NCBI RefSeq assembly: GCF_001522545.3
Contig: NC_031771.1
Coordinates: 25,732,847 to 25,796,846, forward strand
Origin: Parus major
Lineage: Eukaryota > Chordata > Aves > Passeriformes > Paridae
Direction: 5' to 3'
Length of the DNA: 64,000 nucleotides
Position numbers and translations under genes: made by a program. Of the stretch, positions 50,301 through 61,814 are shown one piece after another; position 1 is the stretch's first letter, and every line of letters starts with the position of its first letter. The notes beneath the pieces were generated by a model. That model searched no databases. It was not told where the DNA came from and saw nothing but the letters and a program-made list of their open reading frames with translations.

Positions 50301-53300
50301 TTTCCAGGAAAAAGAGAACTTTATATTGTGAATGAAGTTTTGGGATGAGAAATAAATATGCTTATAGATTAAGTATTATGTTTACAACTATGCAATAACC
50401 ATTCTATACATAACAGTTCTGATTTTATGGAATATTCTGTCCTTTTCTGGGGCTTTTAGTTTGAAAGAGAAACATAAAGAGAAGCATCATGTGCATGTGA
50501 GCAAGACAGCAATTCCATCTGCAGAGTGGAAGTTCTTTTCTCAGTGCAAACTTGGCAACAATCCTCTTGGGAAGCTTGTTGTTTGGTTTCTTTGTTTATT
50601 GGTCAAATAATCAGGGTAGTCTTAAAGGTGTTTTACTGCTGATTCTTGTGTTTGAGCTATATTTAGAACCCACAGAATCAACTCAGAGTTTGGAAATAAA
50701 AAAAAAAAAGTTTGTGGCTTTTCTATCGTGGAACATAATATTTAGAATACATGTGTATTTGCATTTTATTGTTATTAGTGCTGAAAGCACACATGTCTTC
50801 TTCAATGTTACTCTGTACGCTTGAGAACATTATTCTTGGACTTCTTACGCATATTATAATGAGTAATTTGACATGTTGTACAAATCACTTGAAAAATTGT
50901 CTTACATATTATTGCTGTAGCCATAAAATATATAGCTTAATCTTGTTTTCTGTAATCTACATATGATAATTACAGGTACATTGATAACATTTTTCTAGAC
51001 CATCTTTCTCTTGGGAAGGTAGTATTTCCTGTTCTGTCTGCTAGTGTTCTGAAAATAGTTTTAAATCTTCAGAGTATGGTGTCTTCTAACACTTTGCTGG
51101 TCTCATTCATCTTCCTGTCAGGAAGGCTTTCTAGAAAGGAAACTTAATAATTTCCTATGAATTTATTTTATACTTTTAGCTACAGAAACTGTTTTACCTT
51201 TCTCAAAAACAATCTAAACAGCAAAAAATGTTCCATCACTTCAGCATCACAACTTCAGGAAGCCTGTGGTTTCTCTAAATTATGAGTTGGGGCTGGGTTT
51301 GTGCATCACACGGGTGTCAGAATTATCTTGGAAAGCAAAATTGATGTGCAGAGTTACTTTGACTTCTTTCTTCCACTAGCATAGTCAGAACATAAAGTAG
51401 GTTTTGTCAAATGTCTGCTTTCTGATGTGTTGCTCCCTCCCACTCCTGGATAGCAATGAATTTTGAAATAAACCCTGTATAGATTCTCAGTAAAGATGAG
51501 GACTTTGGCTACAATTTTTTAGCAATAATTTACTTCAGTTATGGAAAAATGTTACTAGTCTAGACATAGCATGGGATATTTGTAATTCACTAGATGTGAA
51601 GTAATGGAAAATAGATTCTTTCACTCAGTGAGGTGTGCTGTGCCCTCTGGGGTTGTTATGTTTCTCTTTGAAACTTGGTATGGAAACATTTGCAGTACAA
51701 AGTTTTAAACTGAGGTTTGTTTTGTTTGTAATATCTGTCTCACGCAGTACAACACCAAATGCTTTCATCTGTGGGCCTTGGACATTTTTATGACTTGGTT
51801 TTCTGTGGAAGATGTCTTTTCTGGGGTCATCAGTTTTGTTAGTGATGTGGGAATGAACCAGCAAAGCTAAAGCCTTTGAGCTGATTTCAGTTCAATGACA
51901 CCTGCATTCTTTAGTATGTAGGTAGAAAAGAGCTTTCCTGAACTGCTATTTTTAAGGCCTTTTTTCAAAGTTCAGTTTTAATATCCTTTTGTCTAGTAGC
52001 AGACTGGATACCTCAGTCATACTGTGCCAGAATGCTATTGGGAATAGAGAGGTATCTATCTTGGATTTTAAGAACCCTAGCTGCTATTTTATTATTATGT
52101 TTTTAACCAATGTAATCTGTGTTTTGAACCACTAATTGTTACTGCATTGTTGCCTTTCTGTATTTGGCTAAGAGGACATAAAATACAGCAGAGAAACAGG
52201 TTTATTATATTCCTTATCTCACATAAAAAGGATCAAGTCATACCATTAGAATAACAACCATATTTTTTTTCTTTCTCTAGCTAGAATTATGACCTAGGGA
52301 TATGAACGTGTAGTTTATTCCTCCTGGGACTTTGCAAACATGGCTTCAGTAATTGTATGCTCTCAAGTTCCAGTGAAGTTGCCTATGTGCAAATGAGTGT
52401 GGTAGATGAACATAGCCTGTGGTGTAACAGGTAAATCAGGCCTTTCCTGAGCAGGTCAAGGTTTCTGTCAAGTATTCTATGTTGCTTAATTCCTGTTTCC
52501 TTGAGCAGTCAGTGCCATTTCTCAGCTTTGGTAATATGACCTTTGATGGACCATCTTTGCTGATCAGCTGTTTACCTTCCTTGGTACACTGTGTGTAATT
52601 TTAGCCTAACCCATCAATGCATTTTGGACCATACTAACTGGCATCTCTGTTTTTTCATTTTGGCTGACCCATGTGGCAGGAGTCTCTGAGGGCCTGGGAT
52701 GTAGCTTGGCCTGTGTCCCAATGCATAGTTGATGCACAGTCCCAGTGCAGGAGTTGATGCTGTTTCTTGCCCTTGAAGCAAGCCTGTTTATGCCGGTGTA
52801 GCACTGCTGGGCTGAGGCTGTCAGCTTGGCCTTGGGATTTGACTGCTGCTTGCTGCTGTGGGAGAATTCCCTGTTCATGTGTCTGGAGAACCACGGAGTT
52901 ATTTAATGCTGGAACCTGGGCCTCCTAATGTATAATACCATAGGATTATACAGATCACATGAAGAGCTTAGTGGTAGCCCGATTGAGTTAATGTGAATCT
53001 ACAATAAATATGTGAGTAGTTTAGCTCCCCAGACATTTGATAAAAGATGAATTGTGGTTTTTAACTGAAGCAGACTGACTGTAGATGGGACAGGAAGATT
53101 TTTTGTCTCATTATAAAGCACACTGTGTGTAGTTTCTCTCATGAGAGAGATCGTTAGGCAGTCTCTGTGGGGACAAGGCACAAGACATTCTTACCTTCAT
53201 GTTAGCAGGTTGGATTAAATTGTGCTTGATGAGAACAGATTGATACTTTGGTTAACTACATTACTTTACAATTTGTGGTGACTTGCTCTCTGTTAGGCTT

Positions 53301-56300
53301 TTAAGCAGATAGCTTTATCAGTGTAAAGCACATCTACACATCCTACCTACACATGGAAAGCTTAGCATCTTTGTAAATACTGAGTAGAAAAGCTGGATTG
53401 AAGAAAGCTGCCTAAATGTGAAATGCTTGCTTGAGGCAAAGGACAGGAGAAATTGGGACTGTGGCACTGAGATCTGAAAGGACAAAAAAAGAAGTAAGAT
53501 AATTGTTCACACAGTTTAAATGATTCCTCTAGTAATCTGCTTCAGCTTTCTTGCTAGTAGAGCTTCTGAAGGTGAGTAGGACTTAATGAAAATGAGGATT
53601 CCTTGATGCAGTGACTTTTAACTACTGACAGGTTTAGTTGTCTACAACAGACCTACTGCTCTCCAGTGAACAAGCTGCAATCCTTCTATACTCTTGTGGT
53701 GATTATATAGGATCATTAAGGGTGGGGATGTGGCTGTTCCTCATAGGCTTTGCTTTTGCAGCAAAACTTTGCCACAAGCACTATGAATCCTTTTCTTTGG
53801 AAGGATTGATGTCTTCCTTTGAAACACTATTGTTAATAAGACTTAAACCCTCTCCCTGATCACAGTCCCTAAAGAAAATCTGACAAATTCATGCAGAAGG
53901 CTTTCTTTTCAATCAAAAGTGAACAAATCCTGAACAAGGTCCCTTTTAAGTTGAAACGAAGTTGAGGCATGCAAAAATTTGCCACTCATTTTTTCTCTTA
54001 CCTTCCCTTATCCACTTATCAGAGACTGCAGAGGTGTGATTGCATAGCTATGAGCAAGACCGTATAATTTCCCTCTGCTTCTTTGAAGTGGTCTAATTTC
54101 AAGCCCCTTTATGCTACACTGATCCATGAAAAAGTTTTGATATGTGCTGTTTCTTTCACTGCATTCGAGGCTTCTCTGTTGCCTCTGTGTACCTGGACTG
54201 ACAGGGCTGAAAGCTTTGGCCTGTAGAGAGCAAAACACTGCAATATCTGGTAACAGAGGTTTGCTTGTGTTCGTGAATTGTTGAGCATGGCATCTTAATG
54301 TCCCTACAGAAGACAACCTTGATAAATTGCACAGCCTTGCAGCATATTTTATGCCTTCTTTACTGTGCTACTGTATTAGGCTGCATATCTTTTGTCTTTG
54401 TTATGCATTGCCTGGGAAACCCCAATCCTGCAAACTTTTGCGCTGGTATGTTTTTGTTTTTAATGCAAAAGTGAAATTTTTAAGAGGAGACACTCTACTG
54501 TGAGAAGATTTTACAAAGGATTCTCTGCTAGGCTGTTCTTCCTAGTGTACTTTGCAGTAAAATCAGTACTTCTTTTGATTGAGGTGTTTAGCACTGTAAT
54601 CAGCTGTGTGAAAGGAGCTGATGGCTTCCAGGCTTCTGAAGGAAAACTAAATGCAGATATCCTCCCATCAGCCCAGTGACTGAGTCTTGTGGACAGCTGC
54701 TTTTCTTCAGCTGAAAATAAGCTGAGTTGTACTAAAGCTTTCTGAAATACCTCTAGAAGGCATATGTAAGTGGGCCTGACCTTGTGATGGGTTTAAACAA
54801 CTGATAGATAAGATATGAAAGACTTACCTGCTAAGAAGGTTCTGTTACTGTACGGCAGAAACAAAGTATTAAACTGAGAAGTGGCTTCTGGAAATAGAAT
54901 TTTGAATGGACTGCATGAGAGGTGTATTCACACTTGTCAGGGTTATCAAATGGTGGAGTAATAACTTGATCAGGACTTAGCAGAGACAAAAGGCTAAATT
55001 ACTGTAAAATTTTAATCATGAACTGATTAAAATAAATGGTTACTCTTGTTCTTAGTGGCCCCTGAGTTCACTTCTACTGTTTCCTCCATGAATTGGTGTT
55101 TCATAAATTAATTTACTTCCTCACCTTTGGACTCATTATGTTCAGGTTATTTGTCTTGTTTAATTGGAGTGAGATTTAATTCACAGGGAATGATGTGATG
55201 TTACATTTAGTGTTGCACATTTGGTCTTACAAAATAATCAAGAAAACCTAATCCAGTAACAAAATCTGCTTACAATGATTGTAGTCTGTCTGCTACTGCT
55301 ATAGCTACAGCATGCAGTTAGATTGAAATGTATCTTACAAGACAGACTCTCTTCCAATGCAATTACCTATTTTTTAAATAGGGACTCTGTTTTTAGGATC
55401 TATTCTGTGACCACTTAAGTTGTCAAAAGCTTTTTGAAACACTATTACAGAGTTTGAAGTCTTTGAAGCCTACACAATCTATTAGTGTTTTGTATTACTA
55501 AGGAAATCCCAGCATCCCAAGACGCTTTTGAAACTGGAAATATTTGCTTCCTTAGGGGAATTGATTTGAACTTAGAAATATTATTGCACATTGCAGTCTG
55601 CAATGCTGTCTTGTTACTTTTAGATTAGAGATGATTAAAAAGCCATAGTTGGGCAGCTGTGAGGATAATGTCTGTGTTCTTCAACTGCTCTGAGATTTCA
55701 GATCCAGAAGCTGGGATAGAGGCAAGTGAACTATGCCCTTGTCAACAATGTTTGCTGCAGACAAGTTGTTTTCCACTAATTATTTAAATTTGCTATTTTT
55801 GTTCATTTGATGCTCTGTATAGTCTGTTTATGATGGTTTTTGTGAAGTAGGAGTAAACATTCAGAGTGAAACATTAGAGATGTTGTTGTTTGTCACTACA
55901 GGACAAATTTTTTTCTTGATAATTACTTCTTATTAAAGAGGTAAGTGGCTTTAATGTTGGGATTGTATGTATATGTAGGATATTGCTAGGTGCAGGTTTT
56001 AGTTATAGAACATAAATGCTGGAGATGAATTTGTTATTTTGCTGTTTGTTGGTCACATATTCTCAAAGATCTTTACCAAGCAATGGGGTGGTGTTTGTGT
56101 CTATAGTAACAAATACAGTAAATAGACCAGGCAGGATGCATGAAACATCAGCTTGAGGGGACCCTCCTAAAAGGTTTCTGTGATTGATAGCATAGACATT
56201 TCTAGACCTGGCAACACTGAAAGCCCTTGCTGTTCTGCTCTAGACTGATCTGACAAAGATGCAATTTGAACCAGAATGTTGGCAGTTTTTGGTGACCTGT

Positions 56301-59000
56301 ATATCTGAGGATTTGGTGTGTTGTCATTTGAGTGTGCCCAAACTGGGCCTTGGAAATTGTAAGCTCTTAAGTATCTTGGATAAATAGGACCTTAGGGGTT
56401 GTTATGCTGGAGATGAGGGGAAATCTGCTTGTCTTGAAGGCTTCTTTCCTTGGGGCTCTATCTGTTCTTTCTATGTGGAAGCTGGACTTAGGATATCCTT
56501 GTGTAGGACAAATGTCCATTCTCCAAGTGCAGGCTGTAGCAGTCATCTGCCTAGGCAGTAAGCTGTTAGCAGAGGCAGGACTTGAATGAACGTTCAGTCC
56601 CACCGTGATGGTTATAAATTCTTACACAAACATTGATAACTAAATAGCATTGTTGTGGAAAGTGAGCTTTCCTACTGGACACACAAAAACAACAGTGGTT
56701 CTATCACTGGACCTCTTGGATCTTGGTGGATTTTGAATGGGTGTCAAAGTATGTACCATTTCTGTTCACTTGAGGTCTTTTCATAGCTGCAGGGAACCAG
56801 GTAATATTTCATTAATCTGAAGCACCAATATAGAACTATCCCAAAGCAGTCTGCTTTGAGAGCTAAAAGATAGGGCAGGGTTTGTCTGGCAGTGAGAGAC
56901 AGAATCCTGTCTTAATGTTTGTGGAGCAGCACCTGAGGCCGGGATAGGAAAGATGCATGAAGAAAAAAAGATGGAAACATGCATGAAAATGCATGAAGAA
57001 AATTGCAAAGGTAGGAAGGACAGAGAATTAAAAGGGATTAGAAGAGAGAGTAATGAGTTAAAATAGGTTTGGGTTGCCTGTGTGTGGTAGCATCCTAGAG
57101 CTTTGCGTGTGTCTGGAGAGTGCATCATCTTCACTGATTTTTATCATAATTTGTGAAGAAAGCTGTAGTCTCCCTTGTTGTTTATTATCTTAAGTACTGG
57201 AGGCTGATCTGAATTTTCTGATTCGTCACCTGGTAGGTAGATGTGGAATATCAGTTTCTTTTAGTTAAATTCTTAAGCAACATGCAATGGCTACATTGAA
57301 ACAACCTCTAAGTTGTCAAATGAAGGCACTTACAAATTCCAGAATGGAGCTTGCCTCTGCTTGGTTAATTAAGTTCTCTTACTGCACCTTCTGATACCAT
57401 CTTTAATTACATGATCATATTAGTTTTTCCAAAGCTGCTTGCTTCATGCACAGGAGAGATCTGCTAAAAGGGTGAATTAGGGTTGTAAAGTGAAGGACAT
57501 TTTTGCCTGGAGGAGTCTGCTGGACTTCTACCAACATGGAAAGATTCTGTTTGCAGGAGAATGCTGGCAAAGAGGAACTACCAAGAAGAGGGCAGGTGAT
57601 CTGAAGTATAAATATTCCTTGGATTATTAGCTATGGTATTAGGCAAAGTACTTAAAGCAGTCTTTTTCTACATGGTGTGTAAGCATGGGTTGCATTTTTT
57701 CAGTGTTTCTTGGTGGAAATTTTGAGTACTCAGAATAGTCGTATCTACTTAAGTAAGTAATGATAAAAGCACCCAGATCCTGGGTCTCTCAAGTTGGCTT
57801 CTCAAATGCACTTGCTACTCTGATTATTTTTGTGGTTTTATTTTTTTTTTCGTTGGGTTTGGGGCTTTTTTATTATTATTATTTATTTTTATTTTCTTCT
57901 GCAGGAACATCAGTGATGTAGAACTAGGACATACAATTCATTTTCACAGAGCTGTTTAAGAAGTAGTAGTGTACTGGCAGATACCTTCAAGTAAATGAGC
58001 AGATGAGCTAGTTCTTACTGGTTGTGTGCAATCCTCTCCACTGCACCTGGTTCCAGGTGGTTTATAACCTGGAAAGTTGTTTGTATGGAGTGCCAGCTTC
58101 ATTCTGGAAGTGGAACAGATAAAGTGTGCAGGATTTATGCTGGTTATGCTGGCTTCTCCACACATGGAATATGTTACCTACAAAAAGGATGGGCTAAGAT
58201 TGTGTTACTTGTATTGTGTGAGAGTGCTTAGCAAATGCATAGGCAATACATTGTAAATGCTGAAAGAAGTAGGGCTAGGATGGAGGGGGGAGGCTGATCA
58301 TGCGATTCAATCCTGAACATGTGAATATGTGTATGTACATATATACAGAGTGGCGTGCATTACCTCTTTTCTTGCCTCGGAAATCTTAACAGTTGTACCC
58401 TGTATATTTTTGGACTCTTTTAAAATGGCAAAAGTTGCTGCTACTTTTGAGACAGGCTGGATGTTTTCCTGTGCTAGCAGTTTCAAGAATATCAACAGAG
58501 CACAGATACAGGGAGCAGAGATGTTCACTACAGAGAAAATATTCATCTTTTAAGATATGCCCAGAGAAATCCCTTCTATACTGGCAAAGAATTGCTGTAT
58601 GGGATTTGGCAGCTTATGCTACAAAAAAATTCTCTTTGTTGTTGGGTGCTTTTGGTTGGGCTTTTTTCACTATGGTCCCAAACCAAAATGAATTAAATGC
58701 CTAGTTGGTTTGAAAAAATGAGAATAAAAATTAAAACTTTATAAAAAGAAAAAGGGTGGGGGGTGCATGAGGGGTAATATGTTCTCTTAAGTCTCTCAAA
58801 TATCTGCAGGATATCAATCATTATTTCATTTTAACTTTCCCCTGCAGGTGTGCAACTACTTTGATACTCAGATATCTAGGATATTAAATAATGGATGAGA
58901 GGAATGTTTCAATGCTGGATCCTATTCTCATAGTCCTTTAATATGACATCTCAATTTATTTAGCTTTGGATACATAAAGATTTTATCTTTTATGTTGTTC

Positions 59001-59016
59001 TTTTTTTTTTTTTTTT
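59001..59016. repeat. Poly-T tract (16 nt)
   Basis: Sixteen consecutive T in the intron, about 540 bases before the first coding exon. Confidence 0.9.
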
Positions 59017-59552
59017 CCTTTGGTATTGATACAGATGCACCCTTCCATATGAATATGGTGCTCTAGAGATGTTTTCAACTGTTTATGATATGGTTTCTGG
59101 CAGAACACTTCTAAGAACTTGTAATTATATCTATTACTAGAAGATACGAAAAAAAAAATACAGAACTGCTATTTTTTTTACCTGTTCAGTCTATGCAACA
59201 TTAGTTACTAAGCAACTCTGAAGAGACATGGTCAGATGGCAAAAGTGTCATAATGAGAAACTAAAAATGCAGTGATATGCATAAAATGTTAATTGCATAA
59301 GCTTTTGTTGGGCTTGTTTATTTCAGTAGCACCTTATTTCAGTCACTGGTCTCAAAAGTTTGAGCATTATAAGCTATTATTATGAGCAAAATTCTAAGGG
59401 GATTACATAAAACATGCTTTAGAAATTCTGTCCTCAAAGTGAATTAAAAGAAGAAAAGTTTGTGTTCTCTTTAAGTATGTTCTTTTCTGTTACACACTAA
59501 TTTGATGTGCACTGGTATATTTATGTTTCTTTTTGGTTTTTCTTTTTAACAG

Positions 59553-59785
59553 ATATCTGTGGATATGAAAGCTCAGGACACAGTATCAATCTCATAATGA
59601 TGCTTGAACATCTGTAGCTCACTGGAGGATTTTAAAAAGAAATTCAGCATGACCTAGTTGGCTTGACCTGTGGAAATTTTATAATGTCCTCTGGAACACG
59701 TATCAGCAGAAATAGGCAGGCTCCCAGCCTGCAGGGTGTTGACCCAGAAACATGTATGATAGTGTTTAGAACACACTGGGCACAG
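59553..59785 (+). CDS. FHIP1A: FHIP1A first coding exon (5'UTR 59553-59683, coding 59684-59785)
   Basis: This exon carries the start codon and residues 1-34 of FHIP1A (FAM160A1), a subunit of the FTS-Hook-FHIP complex that links dynein/dynactin to vesicle cargo. It is preceded by a pyrimidine-rich acceptor ending in AACAG (59548-59552) and followed by the donor CAG|GTAAAGT at 59786. The ATG at 59684 has A at -3. An in-frame TAA lies at 59633-59635 with no ATG between, so this is the first possible in-frame start within the exon. The peptide begins MSSGTRISRN and ends VFRTHWAQ, which joins in phase 0 to VLKILERHDP in the next exon. The 34-residue tract is too short for an ORF search to report on this strand. 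The leader part of the exon holds three short uORFs. Identification rests on the join and on recognising the family sequence; no alignment was run. Confidence 0.88.
59565..59597 (+). other. FHIP1A: uORF1 in the FHIP1A leader (10 codons)
   Basis: The ATG at 59565, shortly after the acceptor, opens a 10-codon frame ending in TAA at 59595-59597. The last A of the stop is the first base of the ATG of the next uORF (TAATG). It lies upstream of the FHIP1A start on the same exon, so any transcript spliced to this acceptor carries it. Confidence 0.7.
59597..59617 (+). other. FHIP1A: uORF2 in the FHIP1A leader (6 codons, double ATG)
   Basis: ATGATG at 59597-59602 is followed by four codons and TAG (59615-59617). 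It overlaps the stop of uORF1 by one base. A further minimal uORF, ATG ACC TAG, lies at 59649-59657, 26 bases before the main start. Confidence 0.7.
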
Positions 59786-61187
59786 GTAAAGTTAATTAGT
59801 TTTATTGATCGAAGTAAGCTGCGTTGATACAAATTTGCTTCATTCTTTTATTTTTATTTTTTTTTGGATAGTCCTGAATTGCTCAGGAACAAATGTCTTT
59901 CATGTAGAATGTAGTAGGTGACGCTGAACTATTTCTAAAATGCAATTGACCTTTGGAGGTATGGTTAGCCTTTCCTAATCACACTTGGAACTCTGGATTT
60001 GCATCTAAATGGGAAGTGGTAGGACATATCTTATGGAAGGCCTAGATCTTCTTACTGGCTTTCCTATTGATTCATTGTGACTTGCACTCTGTTGCAGATT
60101 TCTGTGCTTCTTTTCCTTGTGCTGTATAAGTCTTGTCTATCCTTTAGAAAGTAAATTAGATGCACAGTGCAAAGCTGTATGCACTCTTGTTTACTATGGA
60201 TAGATGTAGATTATATACTTCAGCATATTCTAAAAAATGTTTGCATGTCATCAGGATTGTAATTGCTTCTGAGCAAAGATGTTTTGCTGTGAGCACCATA
60301 ATATAAGGTCTTGTTTGCTGCAGTAATATAAATAACCTAACAATTTAGATAAAATTGATTTCTGTACTGCTGTTCCTGTTGTTCTTTGGCTCTCCCAAGA
60401 AGCCACCCAGACAAATGGTGGTGTTTCTAAGATGTTTCCTGAGTCACAGGAGCTGTCATTCAAGAGTCACCTTTTCTCACCTAACTAGTGATGTGTTGTG
60501 TTAGGGGAGCCACTGTTCCTTTATGGTTTTGTGGCAATTATCCTCCACAAAAAGGCTAAAGACAATGTGTTTTTTGCACATTGAGCTTTATTGTTTGCAT
60601 GCACAACAGAATGTAGTTCAGGGTTAGAAGTGCTGATATAACTATTATTACTATATTGAAAATTGCAAGAGTATGTGGGCATCAGTGGCCATTGGGTATC
60701 ATGTAAAAGGTGTCAGGCAAAGAGCAGCACTGTGGGCTGCTGCTATTCTTACTACTGCAAAGCATCCCGTGATATTGATACCCCTGAGCACAATTGCTCT
60801 GGCTGGAGAACAAGCCCTTGGATTTCAGTCCTCTGTGACAAACTTGTTTTAAACATCGTGAAAACTCAATTTCTGAACACTAAGGAAACCTAGTTTATCC
60901 CTATTTGAGAGAACTCCTGGTTATCAGGAGTAGGAGATACAACAAATTTAGGTGCTTATTAAAAAAGGTAAATAACAGCAGTGTATTTTTGCCTTGTACA
61001 TGCCAAATGTGAAACTTTCAGATTTTGTCTGTCAAACTTCCTGAATTTGAAAACATGAAAAGACTTAATGCTTCTTGTGTTAAATAATTTCATTAATTTG
61101 TTTTCCTTGTAGTGATAGGTATAGCCTGCTTTTTATGATGCATTCAAGTGCATTAAAACTGAACTGTCTTTGTTTCTTTCTCCTTAG
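59786..61187 (+). other. FHIP1A: FHIP1A intron between the two coding exons
   Basis: This is a 1402-nt phase-0 intron bounded by GTAAAG and a polypyrimidine tract ending in TTAG. It contains AT-rich sequence with poly-T runs near 59850-59862 and no recognisable repeat or RNA gene. The open frames inside it on both strands have no family resemblance. Confidence 0.85.
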
Positions 61188-61814
61188 GTTCTGAAAATCC
61201 TAGAGAGGCATGATCCTTTGAAAAATACTCAGGCAAAATATGGAGCAATCTCACCTGATGAGGCCAGCACTGTCCAGAATTACGTGGAGCACATGCTTTT
61301 CTTATTAATTGAGGAGCAAGCAAAAGATGCCTCGATGGGACCTATTCTGGAGTTTGTGGTCTCAGAAAACATCATGGAGAAGCTTTTCCTTTGGAGCCTA
61401 CGGCGAGAGTTCACTGATGAAACAAAAATTGAGCAACTCAAAATGTATGAAATGCTCGTAACCCAGTCTCATCAGCCTTTGCTGCATCACAAGCCCATTT
61501 TGAAGCCTTTGATGATGTTGTTAAGTTCCTGCTCAGGAACAACCACTCCAACAGTGGAAACAGAGTTGGTTGTCCTCTTGAACCAGCTCTGCTCTATAAT
61601 AGCCAAAGATCCCTCCATTTTAGAACTGTTTTTCCACACTAGTGAGGACCAAGGAGCTGCCAATTTCCTCATTTTTTCCCTGCTCATCCCCTTCATCCAT
61701 CGAGAAGGAACAGTAGGCCAACAGGCCCGGGATGCACTGCTTTTCATAATGTCTTTGTCTGCAGAAAACAACCTTGTTGCAAACCACATAGCAGAAAACA
61801 CCTATTTTTGCCCA
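61188..61814 (+). CDS. FHIP1A: FHIP1A second coding exon (residues 35-243), N-terminal RAI16-like helical domain
   Basis: This 627-nt exon encodes 209 codons with phase 0 at both ends. The acceptor is TTTCTTTCTCCTTAG (to 61187) and the donor CCCA|GTAAGT begins at 61815. The product is rich in leucine helices with no signal peptide or membrane span, as expected for the cytosolic alpha-solenoid of the FHIP/RAI16-like family. Recognisable family stretches include LLIEEQAKD, GPILEFVVSENIMEKLF, LVTQSHQPLLHHKP, ELFFHTSEDQGAANFL and IPFIHREG, followed by GQQARDALLFIMSLSAEN. These point to FHIP1A rather than FHIP1B or the FHIP2 paralogues. Known family role: FHIP subunits join FTS (AKTIP) and Hook proteins into a dynein adaptor; FHIP1-type complexes have been linked to Rab5 early endosomes. 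The frame continues past the donor to a stop at 61836-61838, so an intron-retained transcript would encode a truncated protein. No frameshift or premature stop is present in the exon. Remaining exons lie beyond the window. Confidence 0.95.

Larger units (their letters stand above)
14629..59552 (+). other. FHIP1A: Long 5'UTR intron region of FHIP1A
   Basis: Between the CpG island and the first coding exon lie about 45 kb without recognisable coding sequence. The stretches 14900-17679, 18191-23074, 23413-28152, 28269-39350, 39506-46831 and 47371-59552 are AT-rich and largely unique, apart from the listed transposons, simple repeats, hairpins and candidate leader exons. Assignment as intron assumes the island is the FHIP1A promoter; other independent non-coding genes are not excluded. 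Confidence 0.6.

Noticed and set aside
61487..61801. 104-codon minus-strand frame opposite the FHIP1A exon
   Set aside because: It is an antisense shadow of the real coding exon, whose + strand frame is clearly FHIP1A.
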